A stretch of DNA of 64,000 nucleotides from RGIG1995 sp045126815 (GCA_045126815.1 JBGVPD010000001.1:1-64000); one strand, 5' to 3'. Counted from the first letter of the stretch, positions 1 through 9,282 are shown. Program-made: numbers and translations. The notes: a model not told the origin generated them from the letters alone.

Positions 1-158
1 GTAACAGCGCACTTATCTGGCAAATAACAGATTTTAATATTTCTCTTATGACAGTTATAAATACATTTTGTATTTTGTTTTCGGCAGAGGAAATAAAAAA
101 GATGACCGACAGATATTTTAAAAAGGAAAAAAAGAGAGTTAGTGGTATTCGTCCATAA
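1..158 (+). CDS. C-terminal end of a probable sodium:alanine (AGCS-type) symporter, cut by window edge
   Basis: An open frame enters from the left edge and stops at TAA 156-158. The visible 51 residues hold a hydrophobic stretch containing ITDFNISLMTVINTFCILF, then a charged tail with MTDRYFKKEKKR. This resembles the last transmembrane helix and cytoplasmic tail of AGCS sodium:amino-acid symporters, which typically have a W-x-I-x-D-x-x-x-G/S-x-M-x-x-x-N pattern followed by a tail of the kind T-x-x-Y/F-F. The assignment rests on this tail only. Any polytopic transporter with a similar last helix is possible. A terminator follows directly. Confidence 0.5.
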   Translation, partial: NSALIWQITDFNISLMTVINTFCILFSAEEIKKMTDRYFKKEKKRVSGIRP

Positions 159-181
159 ACTTTCTATTGTGTTTAAATAAG

Positions 182-225
182 AACTACCCGAGTGAGACAA
201 AATCTCATTTCGGGTAGTTTTATAG
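182..225 (+). terminator. Rho-independent terminator
   Basis: A perfect 10-bp stem, 182-191 against 210-219 (AACTACCCGA / TCGGGTAGTT), with an inner TGAGA/TCTCA stem, followed by TTTAT. It lies between the rightward symporter fragment and the leftward hom gene, so it probably serves the former and may work both ways. Confidence 0.75.
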
Positions 226-246
226 TTCTATAGATCAATATGTCTG

Positions 247-1440
247 TTAAAGAATTTCAAAGAATGAAATAACATCAAGTTTTGAAGCTAATTCGTTAAA
301 TTTGCTATATTTCATTTCGGGTGTGATAAAAGCAAATTCACCGTCTCTTGAAGAAATCGCAGAATATTCAGCGAATACATTTTTTACAGCCTCTTCGCTT
401 GATTTTACGCAAACATAGAATGAAGATATTTTTTCTTCAATGGGAGATAGATCAGAAGATGCAGCCTTTTCCCAAATTTGATTTTTGAGTTCAGGTCTTT
501 CTGCAATATCAACGATATCGGCGCAAACAGCACTTGCAGTAGGCATTTTACCTGCGCCTCTGCCTATAAACAATACGTCATCAACAGCGTTTCCGTTAAC
601 GAGAACTCCGTTAAATACGTCATTAACTTTGGATAAGAGGTTGGCGTAGGAAACAAGACGGGGAGCAACGGAGATAGACATTTTTCCGTCAACGTCTTTA
701 GCCTGTCCGATCAGCTTTATTGCGTATCCTGCGTCAGATGCATTCTTTACGTCTTCAAGTCTTATTTTAGAAATACCGGTTGTTTTTACTTCGGAAGGAT
801 TGATGAGTTTTCCAAAAGCAATTGCGCCCAAAATACAAATTTTTCTACAAGCATCAATTCCTTCTACGTCAGCAGTAGGATTAGCTTCAGCATAACCTTT
901 TTCCTGAGCTTCTTTAAGGGCTGTTTCAAAGGTTTTACCGAAGTCGATCATCTGTGTAAGAATATAGTTGGTAGTTCCGTTAAGAATACCGTTAATTTCG
1001 TTGATTTTGTTAGCTGCAAGACAAGTGTGCAAAGGACGGAGTACGGGAATACCACCGCCAACACTTGCTTCAAATAAGTATCTAACTCCGTTTTCCTGAG
1101 CTAGTTTTAAAAGTTCGTCGCCTTTTTCGGCAACAACTTCTTTATTTGACGTAACGACAGATTTACCCTTTTTGAGAGCTTGTTCGGAAAAGTCAAATGC
1201 AGGGTGGAGACCGCCCATAGCTTCTGCAACTATAGATACTTCATCGTCGTTGAGGATAACGTTGTAATCGTGTACAATCTTATCCGCAAAAGGACTGTCG
1301 GGGAATTCTCTGAGGTCAAGTATATATTTAATGTTAATACTGTCACCTATCCTCTTTTTAATTGTTTCCTGATTTTGTGTAATAACTTCAGCAACACCGC
1401 TTCCGACAACACCAAAACCTAAAATCGCAATATTGATCAT
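247..1440 (-). CDS. hom: Homoserine dehydrogenase
   Basis: Reduces aspartate semialdehyde to homoserine with NAD(P)H, the branch point to threonine and methionine. The N-terminus has the Rossmann loop GFGVVGSGV at residues 8-16. NGTTNYILTQ and DVEGIDACRK, with the acidic residues and lysine of the family active site, follow near residues 150-215. At 397 residues it is slightly short. The C-terminal part after about 345 looks like a reduced ACT-type regulatory domain (FYVCVKSSEE, then GEFAFIT), so feedback control by threonine is uncertain. ATG 1440 is preceded by AGAGGTG. It is 20 bases downstream of the transglutaminase-like gene and shares its promoter. No thrB, thrC or lysC is adjacent. 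Confidence 0.95.
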   Translation of the reverse strand: MINIAILGFGVVGSGVAEVITQNQETIKKRIGDSINIKYILDLREFPDSPFADKIVHDYNVILNDDEVSIVAEAMGGLHPAFDFSEQALKKGKSVVTSNKEVVAEKGDELLKLAQENGVRYLFEASVGGGIPVLRPLHTCLAANKINEINGILNGTTNYILTQMIDFGKTFETALKEAQEKGYAEANPTADVEGIDACRKICILGAIAFGKLINPSEVKTTGISKIRLEDVKNASDAGYAIKLIGQAKDVDGKMSISVAPRLVSYANLLSKVNDVFNGVLVNGNAVDDVLFIGRGAGKMPTASAVCADIVDIAERPELKNQIWEKAASSDLSPIEEKISSFYVCVKSSEEAVKNVFAEYSAISSRDGEFAFITPEMKYSKFNELASKLDVISFFEIL

Positions 1441-1460
1441 AATGCACCTCTATAAATAAT

Positions 1461-2630
1461 TTAATTGTTTATATAATAAATCTGTACAGTGTAAGCATAT
1501 CCGCCTACTGACGTATCGTACAGACGGTATGAGCGAGATAAAATAGGTGATGAATATTCTGAATTTATTTTATCGATCGCACTTAACAAATGTTTTTTAA
1601 AATCGCCTTCATCGCAAGTGAAGTCAGGTAGAAATTCAAAATATATGTTCTTGTTTTCTACAGCTTTTTTAAGTTGATTATATGCAACTTCTTGAAGGTT
1701 TTCAAGAGATTCAGCCCTTGCATTTATCGTTGTATAATAATTGGTTTCGTCGTTGCAAACGGGCATCTTGAAGGTTTGGTCGGGTTTTCTGTCCTGCAGA
1801 ACTGCTCGGTCGGATAAGTTGAAAAATCCGTGGAATAAAAGGCTTGACAAAGAGTCAACGTCAGCATCGTTCCATGTGCAGTCTATGTGATAATATTTGC
1901 CGTTTTGTTTAACGATATTCCAAAGATGAGGCAATCCGTCAATAGTTCCTTCGGCTATGATACATTCGATACCGCATCTGTTAAGCAATATTTTAAAAGC
2001 AGATGAATAACCGTCGCAGGAAGCTTTTTTGTCAACCAATGCCCCGTAAGACGTGTGTAGGTTTTCATAATTTTCATTACTGTTTTGATTAATGTACGTG
2101 CAAGAAGCTGTCAAAAAATCGTGGATGGCAACTGTTTTTTCAAAATCCGATTCGAATTTTGATGCAACAGCTTCTGCAGCGGCACACACGGCTTCCATTT
2201 CCATATTCATTTTCGACGTTTCGGCTTCCGAAGTAAAATAATCCATATAAACTACGGTTTTGTAGTTATCGCAGTACAGATCGACTGAGTTAAAATCAAG
2301 ATAGAAAAATTGAGGATTATCAAAATTAACTGCTTTTACCGAGCGGATAAACTCATTTTCGGAAAATTTGTAGGGAAGAATATCCGTTTTTTCAGAGCGG
2401 ATTTTAGCAGCATCTCTTATACTTTTATATAAAAGCTGTTCTTTGTATGTAAGTTGATTGAAATAATAATCTTCAGATACTTCAGGAGATTGACTGTTTA
2501 TCTTTTTTTCTATAGAACGGTATCTGAAATTTAGAATGATGAAAAACAGCGAAACGATTATAATACAACTGAGCAGCACGGATGCCGTAATAAGTAATAC
2601 GCGCTTGTTTTTTATGTTTGGTAATCTCAT
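1461..2630 (-). CDS. Membrane-anchored transglutaminase-like (cysteine protease fold) protein
   Basis: The 389-residue product has an N-terminal transmembrane anchor (about residues 9-32) and a large extracellular part. The middle carries the transglutaminase-core triad: Cys in KKASCDGYSSAF, His in LPHLWN and Asp in YHIDCTWND. Bacterial proteins of this type are usually thiol proteases or cross-linking/peptidoglycan-associated enzymes, and the exact substrate cannot be told here. ATG 2630 has an AGAGGGTG ribosome site 6 to 7 bases upstream. It is the first gene of a two-gene unit with hom, an unexpected pairing. Confidence 0.8.
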   Translation of the reverse strand: MRLPNIKNKRVLLITASVLLSCIIIVSLFFIILNFRYRSIEKKINSQSPEVSEDYYFNQLTYKEQLLYKSIRDAAKIRSEKTDILPYKFSENEFIRSVKAVNFDNPQFFYLDFNSVDLYCDNYKTVVYMDYFTSEAETSKMNMEMEAVCAAAEAVASKFESDFEKTVAIHDFLTASCTYINQNSNENYENLHTSYGALVDKKASCDGYSSAFKILLNRCGIECIIAEGTIDGLPHLWNIVKQNGKYYHIDCTWNDADVDSLSSLLFHGFFNLSDRAVLQDRKPDQTFKMPVCNDETNYYTTINARAESLENLQEVAYNQLKKAVENKNIYFEFLPDFTCDEGDFKKHLLSAIDKINSEYSSPILSRSYRLYDTSVGGYAYTVQIYYINN

Positions 2631-2672
2631 CTGTTTTCACCCTCTTTGCAGAGCATTTTTGTTTATTAAGTA

Positions 2673-2701
2673 ATTTTACCATAAAAGAGAAAATAATTCA
2701 A
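2673..2701 (-). promoter_or_regulatory. Promoter for transglutaminase-like gene and hom
   Basis: On the minus strand: TTGAAT (2696-2701), 17-base spacer, TAAAAT (2673-2678), with an extended TGG before the -10. Confidence 0.65.
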
Positions 2702-2755
2702 TACGCTGTTCAATATTTTTACAATAAAAATAGTAGAATAAAATAAAAAAAAGAC

Positions 2756-2784
2756 TTGTAAAAAAACGGGAAATACTGTATAAT
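2756..2784 (+). promoter_or_regulatory. Promoter for the first Gfo/Idh oxidoreductase
   Basis: TTGTAA (2756-2761), 17-base spacer, TATAAT (2779-2784). The GGAGGA ribosome site at 2829 and ATG 2843 follow. Confidence 0.7.
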
Positions 2785-2842
2785 GTAATTATATATGGTG
2801 TTCACAAAAATATGAATTATAAATTTTCGGAGGAAACACACT

Positions 2843-3889
2843 ATGAGAAAAATTAAATGGGGCGTTATTGGTGCAGCAGGTATAGCTGACCGCCGTACAA
2901 TTCCCGGTTTGATTCTTGCAGATAATGCAGAACTTGTTGCGGTAATGGAAATCAATATGGAACTTGCTGAAAAGATCAGATCTAAGTATGATTGTAAGTA
3001 CGCTTACGACAACTATCAGGATCTTATTGACAACCCTGAAGTTGAGGCTATTTATATTGCATCTCCCGTATTTGCACATCTTGAACCCGCATTGGCAGTA
3101 GCAAAGGCAAAGAAGCATCTTCTTTGCGAAAAACCCATAGCACTCAGTGTTGAAGAGTGTAAGACAGTTATCAATGCTTGTAAAGAAGCAGGAATTAAAT
3201 ATGCAACAGGTTTCATGATGAGATTTGGTGCATACCACACAGCTATCAAGAAGCTTATAGCTGAAGGAAAGATCGGTGACGTTGTATCAGCAAGAGCGCA
3301 GTTCACATGTTGGTATCCTGATATGCCGGGTGCATGGCGTCAGGAAAAGAAACTTTCAGGCGGCGGCGCATTGGTAGATATGGCTGTACATTGTATCGAT
3401 ATTCTTGAATATATGATCGGTTCACAGGCAAAAGAAGTTGGCGCGTTTGTTGATACAAGATCTTTCAACTACAACGTTGACGACTCTGCAAACGTACTTA
3501 TCAAACTCGAGAACGGCGCTGTTGCATACGTTGATTCACACTTCAACGTTCCCGATGAAGCAGCTAAATGCCGTGTTGAAATTTACGGTACACGCGGTTC
3601 TGTTATCGCAGAAAAGACTCTCGGTCAGATCGACGGCGGTAACGTAGAAGTATACGTATCCGACGCTAAGGGATATGACGCACAGCAGAACAGAAATGAT
3701 GTTGAGCCTATCTCTCTTGACGTTGAATTCGGCAATATGTACACAAGAGAAATTGCATCATTCTCTGATTCTATTATCAACGATACACCCGTTGAAGTTC
3801 CGATGGAAGTCGGTCTCCACATTCAGCAGGTAACAGATGCGGCATACAGATCTGCTGCAAACAAGACAATTGAAAAGGTTCTTGACTAA
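2843..3889 (+). CDS. Gfo/Idh/MocA-family NAD(P)-dependent oxidoreductase
   Basis: A 348-residue sugar or inositol dehydrogenase-type enzyme. The N-terminal Rossmann fold has GAAGIADRRTIPG near residue 10, and the family EKPIAL motif with the conserved Lys lies near residue 96. The C-terminal half has the GGGALVDMAVHCIDIL helix typical of the substrate-binding sheet domain, with the family His. The W-x-x-E-x-x-x-S-G-G-G arrangement is like D-xylose/glucose-type dehydrogenases, but the substrate is not determined. It is a single-gene unit with its own promoter and terminator. Codon use is noticeably more biased (AAC, GTT, TAC) than in neighbours, suggesting high expression. Confidence 0.88.
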   Translation: MRKIKWGVIGAAGIADRRTIPGLILADNAELVAVMEINMELAEKIRSKYDCKYAYDNYQDLIDNPEVEAIYIASPVFAHLEPALAVAKAKKHLLCEKPIALSVEECKTVINACKEAGIKYATGFMMRFGAYHTAIKKLIAEGKIGDVVSARAQFTCWYPDMPGAWRQEKKLSGGGALVDMAVHCIDILEYMIGSQAKEVGAFVDTRSFNYNVDDSANVLIKLENGAVAYVDSHFNVPDEAAKCRVEIYGTRGSVIAEKTLGQIDGGNVEVYVSDAKGYDAQQNRNDVEPISLDVEFGNMYTREIASFSDSIINDTPVEVPMEVGLHIQQVTDAAYRSAANKTIEKVLD

Positions 3890-3910
3890 TTAGTATTATC
3901 ATGAAAAACA

Positions 3911-3956
3911 AACTGTCCGTACGTTCTGTTTATACAGAGCTTACGGGCAGTTTTTG
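3911..3956 (+). terminator. Terminator of the first Gfo/Idh gene
   Basis: A long stem, 3912-3927 against 3935-3950 (ACTGTCCGTACG... / ...TTACGGGCAGT), followed by TTTTTGTTGTT. Confidence 0.8.
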
Positions 3957-3968
3957 TTGTTGAATATA

Positions 3969-4005
3969 AAAAAGAGTTGGTGGTCAAATTGCACCAACTC
4001 TTTTT
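3969..4005 (-). terminator. Bidirectional terminator overlapping the stop of the unknown membrane protein gene
   Basis: Perfect 14-bp stem, 3969-3982 (AAAAAGAGTTGGTG) against 3992-4005 (CACCAACTCTTTTT). The A and T runs make it usable from both sides. It overlaps the TAA of the leftward gene at 4004-4006. Confidence 0.8.
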
Positions 4006-5110
4006 AGTTATAAGTTTTTCTATCGATAGTATTTCTGTCGACTGCGCCGAAAAAGCCGTCAGGGAAAAATATTTTATATTCTCCGCAGCAGTCTCCGGTA
4101 TCAACGTCTTTTGATTTTCCGTATTCGTTTACAAGGACGCGAAGGGGAATAGACGTCAGTATCAATACTTTTCCGCCGTCATAATCAAAACCGTAACGCC
4201 TTTCCGTTGTTATTGTCGGAGTTATGCTGTATTTAATATTTCTAAGCGACGTTCTGAAGAAGAAACCGTCGTTTTTGAATACGACAGCAGAAATCTTGTT
4301 TGTAAAAGAAATAAGTTTACAAGCATATTTTTTGCCATTTGTTTCTATTACAAAATTAGGGTCTGACGTCATATAAAAGACTGATAAGTACGGTTTATAC
4401 ATATCCGTAATAGTAACGTTATGTTTTTTTGCGAATTTCTTTAGCCTTCTGATAAACTTGTGACGCTTACTCAACGAAGAGCAGTAGGCGAAAAAGATGA
4501 TCAATCCGATCAGAATGTACAGATATTTAAGATAAGGGATAATTAAGACGAAGAATTCAAAGAAAAACGATGCAACAGAGAGCAGACCGAATAACATTAA
4601 AAAAATTAACGAGCCTTCCAGAATAATAAAAAGAATATATCCGGCGAGTCTGGTGCTTGTATATTCTTTGCTTGCAGCGCCTTTACCTTTGAGCCATTTT
4701 TTTCTTGGTGAAAGATATGTAAATACATTTGTTGCTATTGCCAAGGGAATAGCTAAAACGTAATATATATTGAAAATGCCCAAAGATACGGTGATGATAA
4801 AACAAACAAAGTCGTATATAAATTCGCGTGAAAGTAATTCGAAATATAGAGGCGGATGTTTCTCACGGCTTGTATAAATAATGTATTCGCGTCTGTTGTA
4901 GACGTTAAATGCGTATGAAGTGTTCATATAAATGAACAAAAACATAAGCGTCTCCCAGATGAGACTGTCGGTTTTAGTGTGCTTCATATCTCTTGTGTAT
5001 AAGTAAAAAACGTATTTAACTATAATGTAAACTATAATAACCAACAAATGTTTTACTATGGTTCTTGACGCGCTTAAAAATTTAGGATTTTTCAGTTTAG
5101 AGTTTTCCAT
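4004..5110 (-). CDS. Uncharacterised polytopic membrane protein with a C-terminal soluble domain
   Basis: I do not recognise the family. The 368-residue product has about five or six hydrophobic segments in residues 15-220 (roughly 18-38, 50-70, 97-130, 155-180, 185-215). A basic stretch KRHKFIRRLKKFAKKH follows. The last 130 residues or so form a soluble domain with alternating beta-like segments, including SVFYMTSDPNFVIETNGKKY, and end in a Cys-Cys (DTGDCCGEYK) and FFPDGFFGAVDR. ATG 5110 has GAGG 5 bases upstream. It is a monocistronic gene between two Gfo/Idh genes on the other strand. No catalytic motif is evident. It could be a sensor or an envelope protein. Confidence 0.75.
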   Translation of the reverse strand: MENSKLKNPKFLSASRTIVKHLLVIIVYIIVKYVFYLYTRDMKHTKTDSLIWETLMFLFIYMNTSYAFNVYNRREYIIYTSREKHPPLYFELLSREFIYDFVCFIITVSLGIFNIYYVLAIPLAIATNVFTYLSPRKKWLKGKGAASKEYTSTRLAGYILFIILEGSLIFLMLFGLLSVASFFFEFFVLIIPYLKYLYILIGLIIFFAYCSSLSKRHKFIRRLKKFAKKHNVTITDMYKPYLSVFYMTSDPNFVIETNGKKYACKLISFTNKISAVVFKNDGFFFRTSLRNIKYSITPTITTERRYGFDYDGGKVLILTSIPLRVLVNEYGKSKDVDTGDCCGEYKIFFPDGFFGAVDRNTIDRKTYN

Positions 5111-5151
5111 AAAAACCTCATAAAATATGTGAATAAAAAGCTGTTATAATT

Positions 5152-5180
5152 ATTTTATCATAAACGGTATTTATTGTAAA
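5152..5180 (-). promoter_or_regulatory. Promoter for the unknown membrane protein
   Basis: Minus strand TTTACA (5175-5180), 17-base spacer, TAAAAT (5152-5157) with extended TGA. Confidence 0.6.
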
Positions 5181-5206
5181 TAGAAAAATAATATTCGAAA
5201 CCTTAC

Positions 5207-5235
5207 TTGAAAAAAAGTATGTATTATGTTAGAAT
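5207..5235 (+). promoter_or_regulatory. Promoter for the second Gfo/Idh gene and the U32/M29 genes
   Basis: TTGAAA (5207-5212), 17-base spacer, TAGAAT (5230-5235) with extended TGT. Confidence 0.65.
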
Positions 5236-5291
5236 AATTAAGATTAATATATAAATCAAGATGATTGATATTTATAAGGAGATATAGTTAA

Positions 5292-6299
5292 GTGAAAAAA
5301 TACGGAATTATGGTGATCGGTTGCGGACATATAGGCTGCCAACACCTAAAAAATATTTATTATCGAGATAACATACAGATAATATCCGTAATTGATAAAA
5401 ATGAAGAGTATGCCAAGCTTGCCGCAAGAAAATACGGCGCTTTTGAATATGGAACGGACTACAGAAAATATTTAACTGACGATAGAGTAGATATTGTAAT
5501 TATAGCTACATATACGTCTACCCATTTAAGTATACTTAAAGATTGTGCACGTTACGGTAAGCACGTTTTGTGCGAAAAACCTATAGCGTCTAATCTTTCT
5601 GACGGGGAAGAGTTTGTAAGAATAGTTAAAAGTAACGATATAAAGGTGCTTGTAGCACATATACTCCGCCATAATAAGTCTTATATTAAGATAGGCGAGA
5701 TGATAAAGAGTGGGCTTATAGGCGAGCTTAAAATGGTAAGAATGGTGCAAAATCACCACGTGCTTGAGAGCAACCGTTTTTCAAACCTGCTTAAAGATTG
5801 TTCTCCGGTTCTTGATTGCGGAGTTCACTATATCGACGTTATGCAGTGGTTTACAGGATCTAAAATATGCGAGGTATCCGGAATAGGAACAAAGATAGAT
5901 GAGAATTCCCCCAACTATGATTACACTATTATGACTTTTAAAATGGAGAACGGATGCAAGGGGTATTATGAGGCAGGCTGGAACAAGAACATTGAGTCTC
6001 AGAATATGAAGGAATTTATCGGTACAAAGGGCAGAATATCTTTGGTTTTGAAAGAAATGCGTTCCAACGACAGAGAAGAGGGAGATCTTATAACTCTGTA
6101 TGACGGTGAAAAAGGCGAATACAGAATTATAAACAACGATTCTTGTTATAAAGATATGTACGGACAGATATGTACTCTTATAGATATGATCGAAAATAAC
6201 ACTGAAGGAAATCCCACGATAGATAGCGTTTTCAGCGCTTTTAAAGCCGCTTGTTTAGCCCAGGAAGCTATTGAGAATAATACAATAATTAAGTTGTAA
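5292..6299 (+). CDS. Gfo/Idh/MocA-family oxidoreductase (second copy)
   Basis: A 335-residue protein with the Rossmann motif GCGHIGCQHLKNI at residues 9-21, EKPIASN near residue 96, and LDCGVHYIDVMQWF in the C-terminal domain, all hallmarks of the family. It is clearly a different subfamily from the gene at 2843. The substrate is unknown. The start is GTG 5292, 10 bases after AAGGAG (5276-5281), and no in-frame ATG fits better. It is followed after 35 bases by the U32 gene, probably in one transcript. Confidence 0.85.
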   Translation: MKKYGIMVIGCGHIGCQHLKNIYYRDNIQIISVIDKNEEYAKLAARKYGAFEYGTDYRKYLTDDRVDIVIIATYTSTHLSILKDCARYGKHVLCEKPIASNLSDGEEFVRIVKSNDIKVLVAHILRHNKSYIKIGEMIKSGLIGELKMVRMVQNHHVLESNRFSNLLKDCSPVLDCGVHYIDVMQWFTGSKICEVSGIGTKIDENSPNYDYTIMTFKMENGCKGYYEAGWNKNIESQNMKEFIGTKGRISLVLKEMRSNDREEGDLITLYDGEKGEYRIINNDSCYKDMYGQICTLIDMIENNTEGNPTIDSVFSAFKAACLAQEAIENNTIIKL

Positions 6300-6334
6300 T
6301 CAGTATAGATTTATGTAAAAAAGGAAGTGATACA

Positions 6335-8023
6335 GTGAAAAAGTTACCCGAACTTTTAGCCCCTGTAGGCTCGCCGGAAACGCTTGACGCGGCTATAATG
6401 GGTGGGGCTGATGCCGTATATCTCGGCGGTAAGCTCTTTAATGCAAGAATGAATGCAAAGAACTTTGATGATGAAAGTATAAAAAACGCTGTATCTCTTT
6501 GTCATAAAAACGGCGTTAAGCTTTATGTTACCCTTAATACTCTGATCTATGACAGAGCTTTGACTGACGCATTAAAGTTTGCAGAAAAATTATATCTGTC
6601 GGGTGTTGATGCTTTAATAACGGCAGACGTCGGTTTTTCAAAAATATTACACGAATATTTGCCCGATTTTGAGCTTCATGCAAGTACACAGATGTCGGGA
6701 CATAACACGTACAGCGCAGAGTTTTTTAAGAATATGGGATTTAGCCGTATGGTGTGCGCAAGAGAAATGTCAAGGGAGAATATTGATTTTCTTGTAAAAA
6801 ATTCGCCCATTGAGATCGAGATGTTTGTTCACGGGGCTATGTGTGTCAGCCAGTCAGGCCAATGTCTTATGAGTAGTTTTATCGGAAACAGAAGCGGAAA
6901 CAGAGGCGAGTGTGCTCAACCGTGCAGATTGCCGTACAATAATTCGTACCCTATATCTTTAAAGGATATGTGTCTTGCTAATCATGTAAGAGATCTAATT
7001 GATTCAAACGTAGCCTCTCTTAAGATAGAGGGAAGAATGAAGTCTCCATCGTACGTTTATTCGGTTGTAAGTACGTACAGAAAGCTACTTGACGAAAACA
7101 GAAATGCAAGTCCAAAAGAAATAGAAAGATTAGCATCTGTATTTTCAAGGGGCGGCTTTTCTGACGGTTATTATGTTGGTAAAATAGATAGAGATATGCT
7201 TGGTATCAGAAGTGCTGACGATAAAGAGGCGACGAAATATTCAAACGTAAAACAGGTATCTGTTAAAAGAGAAACAAAAGATATTTCTTTTACCCCCAGA
7301 GATAATAGATTGCCCGAAGAGATCAGTATAAAGGTCAGTGAAAAATTATCAAAGAAAACTAGAAGTGCCAGATTTTATAATGCCGACTCAATTCCCGATA
7401 CCGATTGGTTTGATATAATTTATCTACCGCTAGACAGATTTACAAAAGGAAAAGCAAACGGTGTAATTATGCCGCCCGTTATTTTTGACAGTGAAGTTGA
7501 AAAAATAGACGGTATGTTGAAAAAGGCAAAAGAAAACGGCGCTTTGCATTGTTTAGTTGGAAATGTCGGGCACGTTGAAATTGCCAAAAAACACGGTTTT
7601 ATAATTCACGGTGATTATAGATTGAACGTATATAACAATAGTACGATGCTTTCATTTGATGATATGGAGAGCGTTATAGTTTCTCCTGAATTAACTTTAG
7701 CTCAAATAAGGGATTTAAAGGGCAAAAAGAGTGTTATTGTTTATGGAAAAGTGCCTTTAATGACGTTAGAAAGAAAGACGGGGCAGAAGATGCTTTGTGA
7801 CAGAAAAAGAATTGCTTTTCCCGTGCTGAAAGAAGGCGGAAGAGAAATAATTGTTAATTCCGTGCCGATATATATGGCAGACAGATTTAACGATTTAAAG
7901 AAAAATTATATTTTTGATATGCACTATATTTTTACGACCGAAACGAAAAGTGAAGTTTTGTCAATTATACAGGCATATAAAGATAAAACGGCGAGTAAAA
8001 ACGCAGTTAAGCGCATAAAATAA
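6335..8023 (+). CDS. Peptidase U32 family protein (probable RNA hydroxylation factor)
   Basis: The 562-residue product begins with LLAPVGSPETLDAAIMGGADAV, the start of the U32 barrel. It carries the family signature EMFVHGAMCVSQSGQCLMS (about residues 167-185), followed by RGECAQPCR, which supply the conserved cysteines. Known relatives are RlhA and TrhP/TrhO-type proteins that hydroxylate rRNA or tRNA, as well as proteins called collagenases. A role in RNA hydroxylation is therefore more likely than proteolysis, but this is inference. The C-terminal third (beyond 300) is variable and shorter than in the longest members. GTG 6335 follows AAGGAAGTG. The M29 gene follows after 35 bases. Confidence 0.85.
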   Translation: MKKLPELLAPVGSPETLDAAIMGGADAVYLGGKLFNARMNAKNFDDESIKNAVSLCHKNGVKLYVTLNTLIYDRALTDALKFAEKLYLSGVDALITADVGFSKILHEYLPDFELHASTQMSGHNTYSAEFFKNMGFSRMVCAREMSRENIDFLVKNSPIEIEMFVHGAMCVSQSGQCLMSSFIGNRSGNRGECAQPCRLPYNNSYPISLKDMCLANHVRDLIDSNVASLKIEGRMKSPSYVYSVVSTYRKLLDENRNASPKEIERLASVFSRGGFSDGYYVGKIDRDMLGIRSADDKEATKYSNVKQVSVKRETKDISFTPRDNRLPEEISIKVSEKLSKKTRSARFYNADSIPDTDWFDIIYLPLDRFTKGKANGVIMPPVIFDSEVEKIDGMLKKAKENGALHCLVGNVGHVEIAKKHGFIIHGDYRLNVYNNSTMLSFDDMESVIVSPELTLAQIRDLKGKKSVIVYGKVPLMTLERKTGQKMLCDRKRIAFPVLKEGGREIIVNSVPIYMADRFNDLKKNYIFDMHYIFTTETKSEVLSIIQAYKDKTASKNAVKRIK

Positions 8024-8058
8024 AGATATAAAAAACTATTTTGATACGGAGACAAAAA

Positions 8059-9282
8059 ATGACAAAGAGAACGTTAAGAAATTATGCAAAACTTATAACA
8101 AAGGTTGGCGTAAACGTACAAAAGGGACAAGAGGTCGTTATTAATGCCGAAACAGACCAACCTGAATTTGTAGCACTCGTTGCCGAGGAATGTTATAAGG
8201 CAGGAGCGAAGAGAGTTGTAGTTGACTGGAATTATCAGCCGTTAACAAAACTAGGTGTAAAATACCGCACTCTTAAAGATTTAAGCAGAGTGGAAGAATA
8301 CCAAGAAGCAAGACTTAAATACAGACTTGAAACTTTACCTGCTATGATCCACTTGCATTCTGCAGATCCCGACGGATTAAAGGGAATTAATCAAGATAAA
8401 TACAGTAAGGCAACACAGGCTATCAGAGCAGTAACAAAACCTTACCGTGACCAAATGGATAACAAATATCAGTGGTGTATTGCAGCGGTACCAAGTGTTG
8501 CTTGGGCAAAAAAGGTATTCCCAAATGAAAGAAAAAGTGTTGCTTTAGAAAAGCTTTGGGAAGCAATACTTTATTCATCCCGTTGCGATGAGGATCCTAT
8601 TGCCGCTTGGGATAAACATAATAAGAACTTGCATGACAAATGTAATTATTTGAACTCTCTCAGAATAAAGAACTTGATTTATAAATCATCAAACGGAACC
8701 GATTTAAAGGTTGGAATGATTGAAGATGCGGTATTCTTAGGGGGAGCTCACGAAACGGTTCAAGGTATAGAATTTAATGCTAATATACCGAGCGAAGAGG
8801 TGTTTATATCTCCTAAAAAGGGAGTAGCCGAGGGTATAGTTTATTCTTCAAAACCTTTGTCGTATCAGGGAGAAGTTATAGATAATTTCTACGTTAAGTT
8901 TGAAAACGGTAAGGTTGTTGAAGTTAAGGCTGAAAAGAACGAAGAACTTTTGAAAAAACTTGTCGGAATGGATGAAGGTGCATCTTATCTTGGTGAATGC
9001 GCTCTCGTTCCTTACGATTCGCCGATTCGTAATTCCGGTGTGCTTTTCTATACGACTTTGTTTGATGAAAATGCTGCTTGTCACTTTGCACTCGGAAGAG
9101 GATTTACAAATACTATTAAAGATTTTGATAAATATTCGCTTGAAGAATTGCACGAAAAGGGTATAAACGATTCAATGATTCACGTTGACTTTATGGTCGG
9201 AACTGAAGATATGGATATTGTAGCCGAAACATTTGACGGAAAGAAAGTTCAAATCTTTAAACAAGGTAACTGGGCATTCTGA
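8059..9282 (+). CDS. M29-family aminopeptidase (AmpS/PepS type)
   Basis: A 407-residue metallo-aminopeptidase that removes N-terminal residues from peptides in the cytoplasm. Metal-site motifs of the family are present in order: NIPSEEVFISP, GECALVPYDSPI, LFDENAACHFALG and HVDFMVGTEDMDI. I prefer ATG 8059 to the upstream in-frame TTG 8041, because GGAG (8048-8051) sits 7 bases before the ATG and inside the longer reading. It is the last gene of the unit that starts at 5292, and a strong terminator follows. Confidence 0.92.
   Translation: MTKRTLRNYAKLITKVGVNVQKGQEVVINAETDQPEFVALVAEECYKAGAKRVVVDWNYQPLTKLGVKYRTLKDLSRVEEYQEARLKYRLETLPAMIHLHSADPDGLKGINQDKYSKATQAIRAVTKPYRDQMDNKYQWCIAAVPSVAWAKKVFPNERKSVALEKLWEAILYSSRCDEDPIAAWDKHNKNLHDKCNYLNSLRIKNLIYKSSNGTDLKVGMIEDAVFLGGAHETVQGIEFNANIPSEEVFISPKKGVAEGIVYSSKPLSYQGEVIDNFYVKFENGKVVEVKAEKNEELLKKLVGMDEGASYLGECALVPYDSPIRNSGVLFYTTLFDENAACHFALGRGFTNTIKDFDKYSLEELHEKGINDSMIHVDFMVGTEDMDIVAETFDGKKVQIFKQGNWAF

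Noticed and set aside
2789..3238. Minus-strand open frame rich in Cys within the first Gfo/Idh gene
   Set aside because: It is a shadow of the biased codons of the real gene and has no ribosome site or family match.
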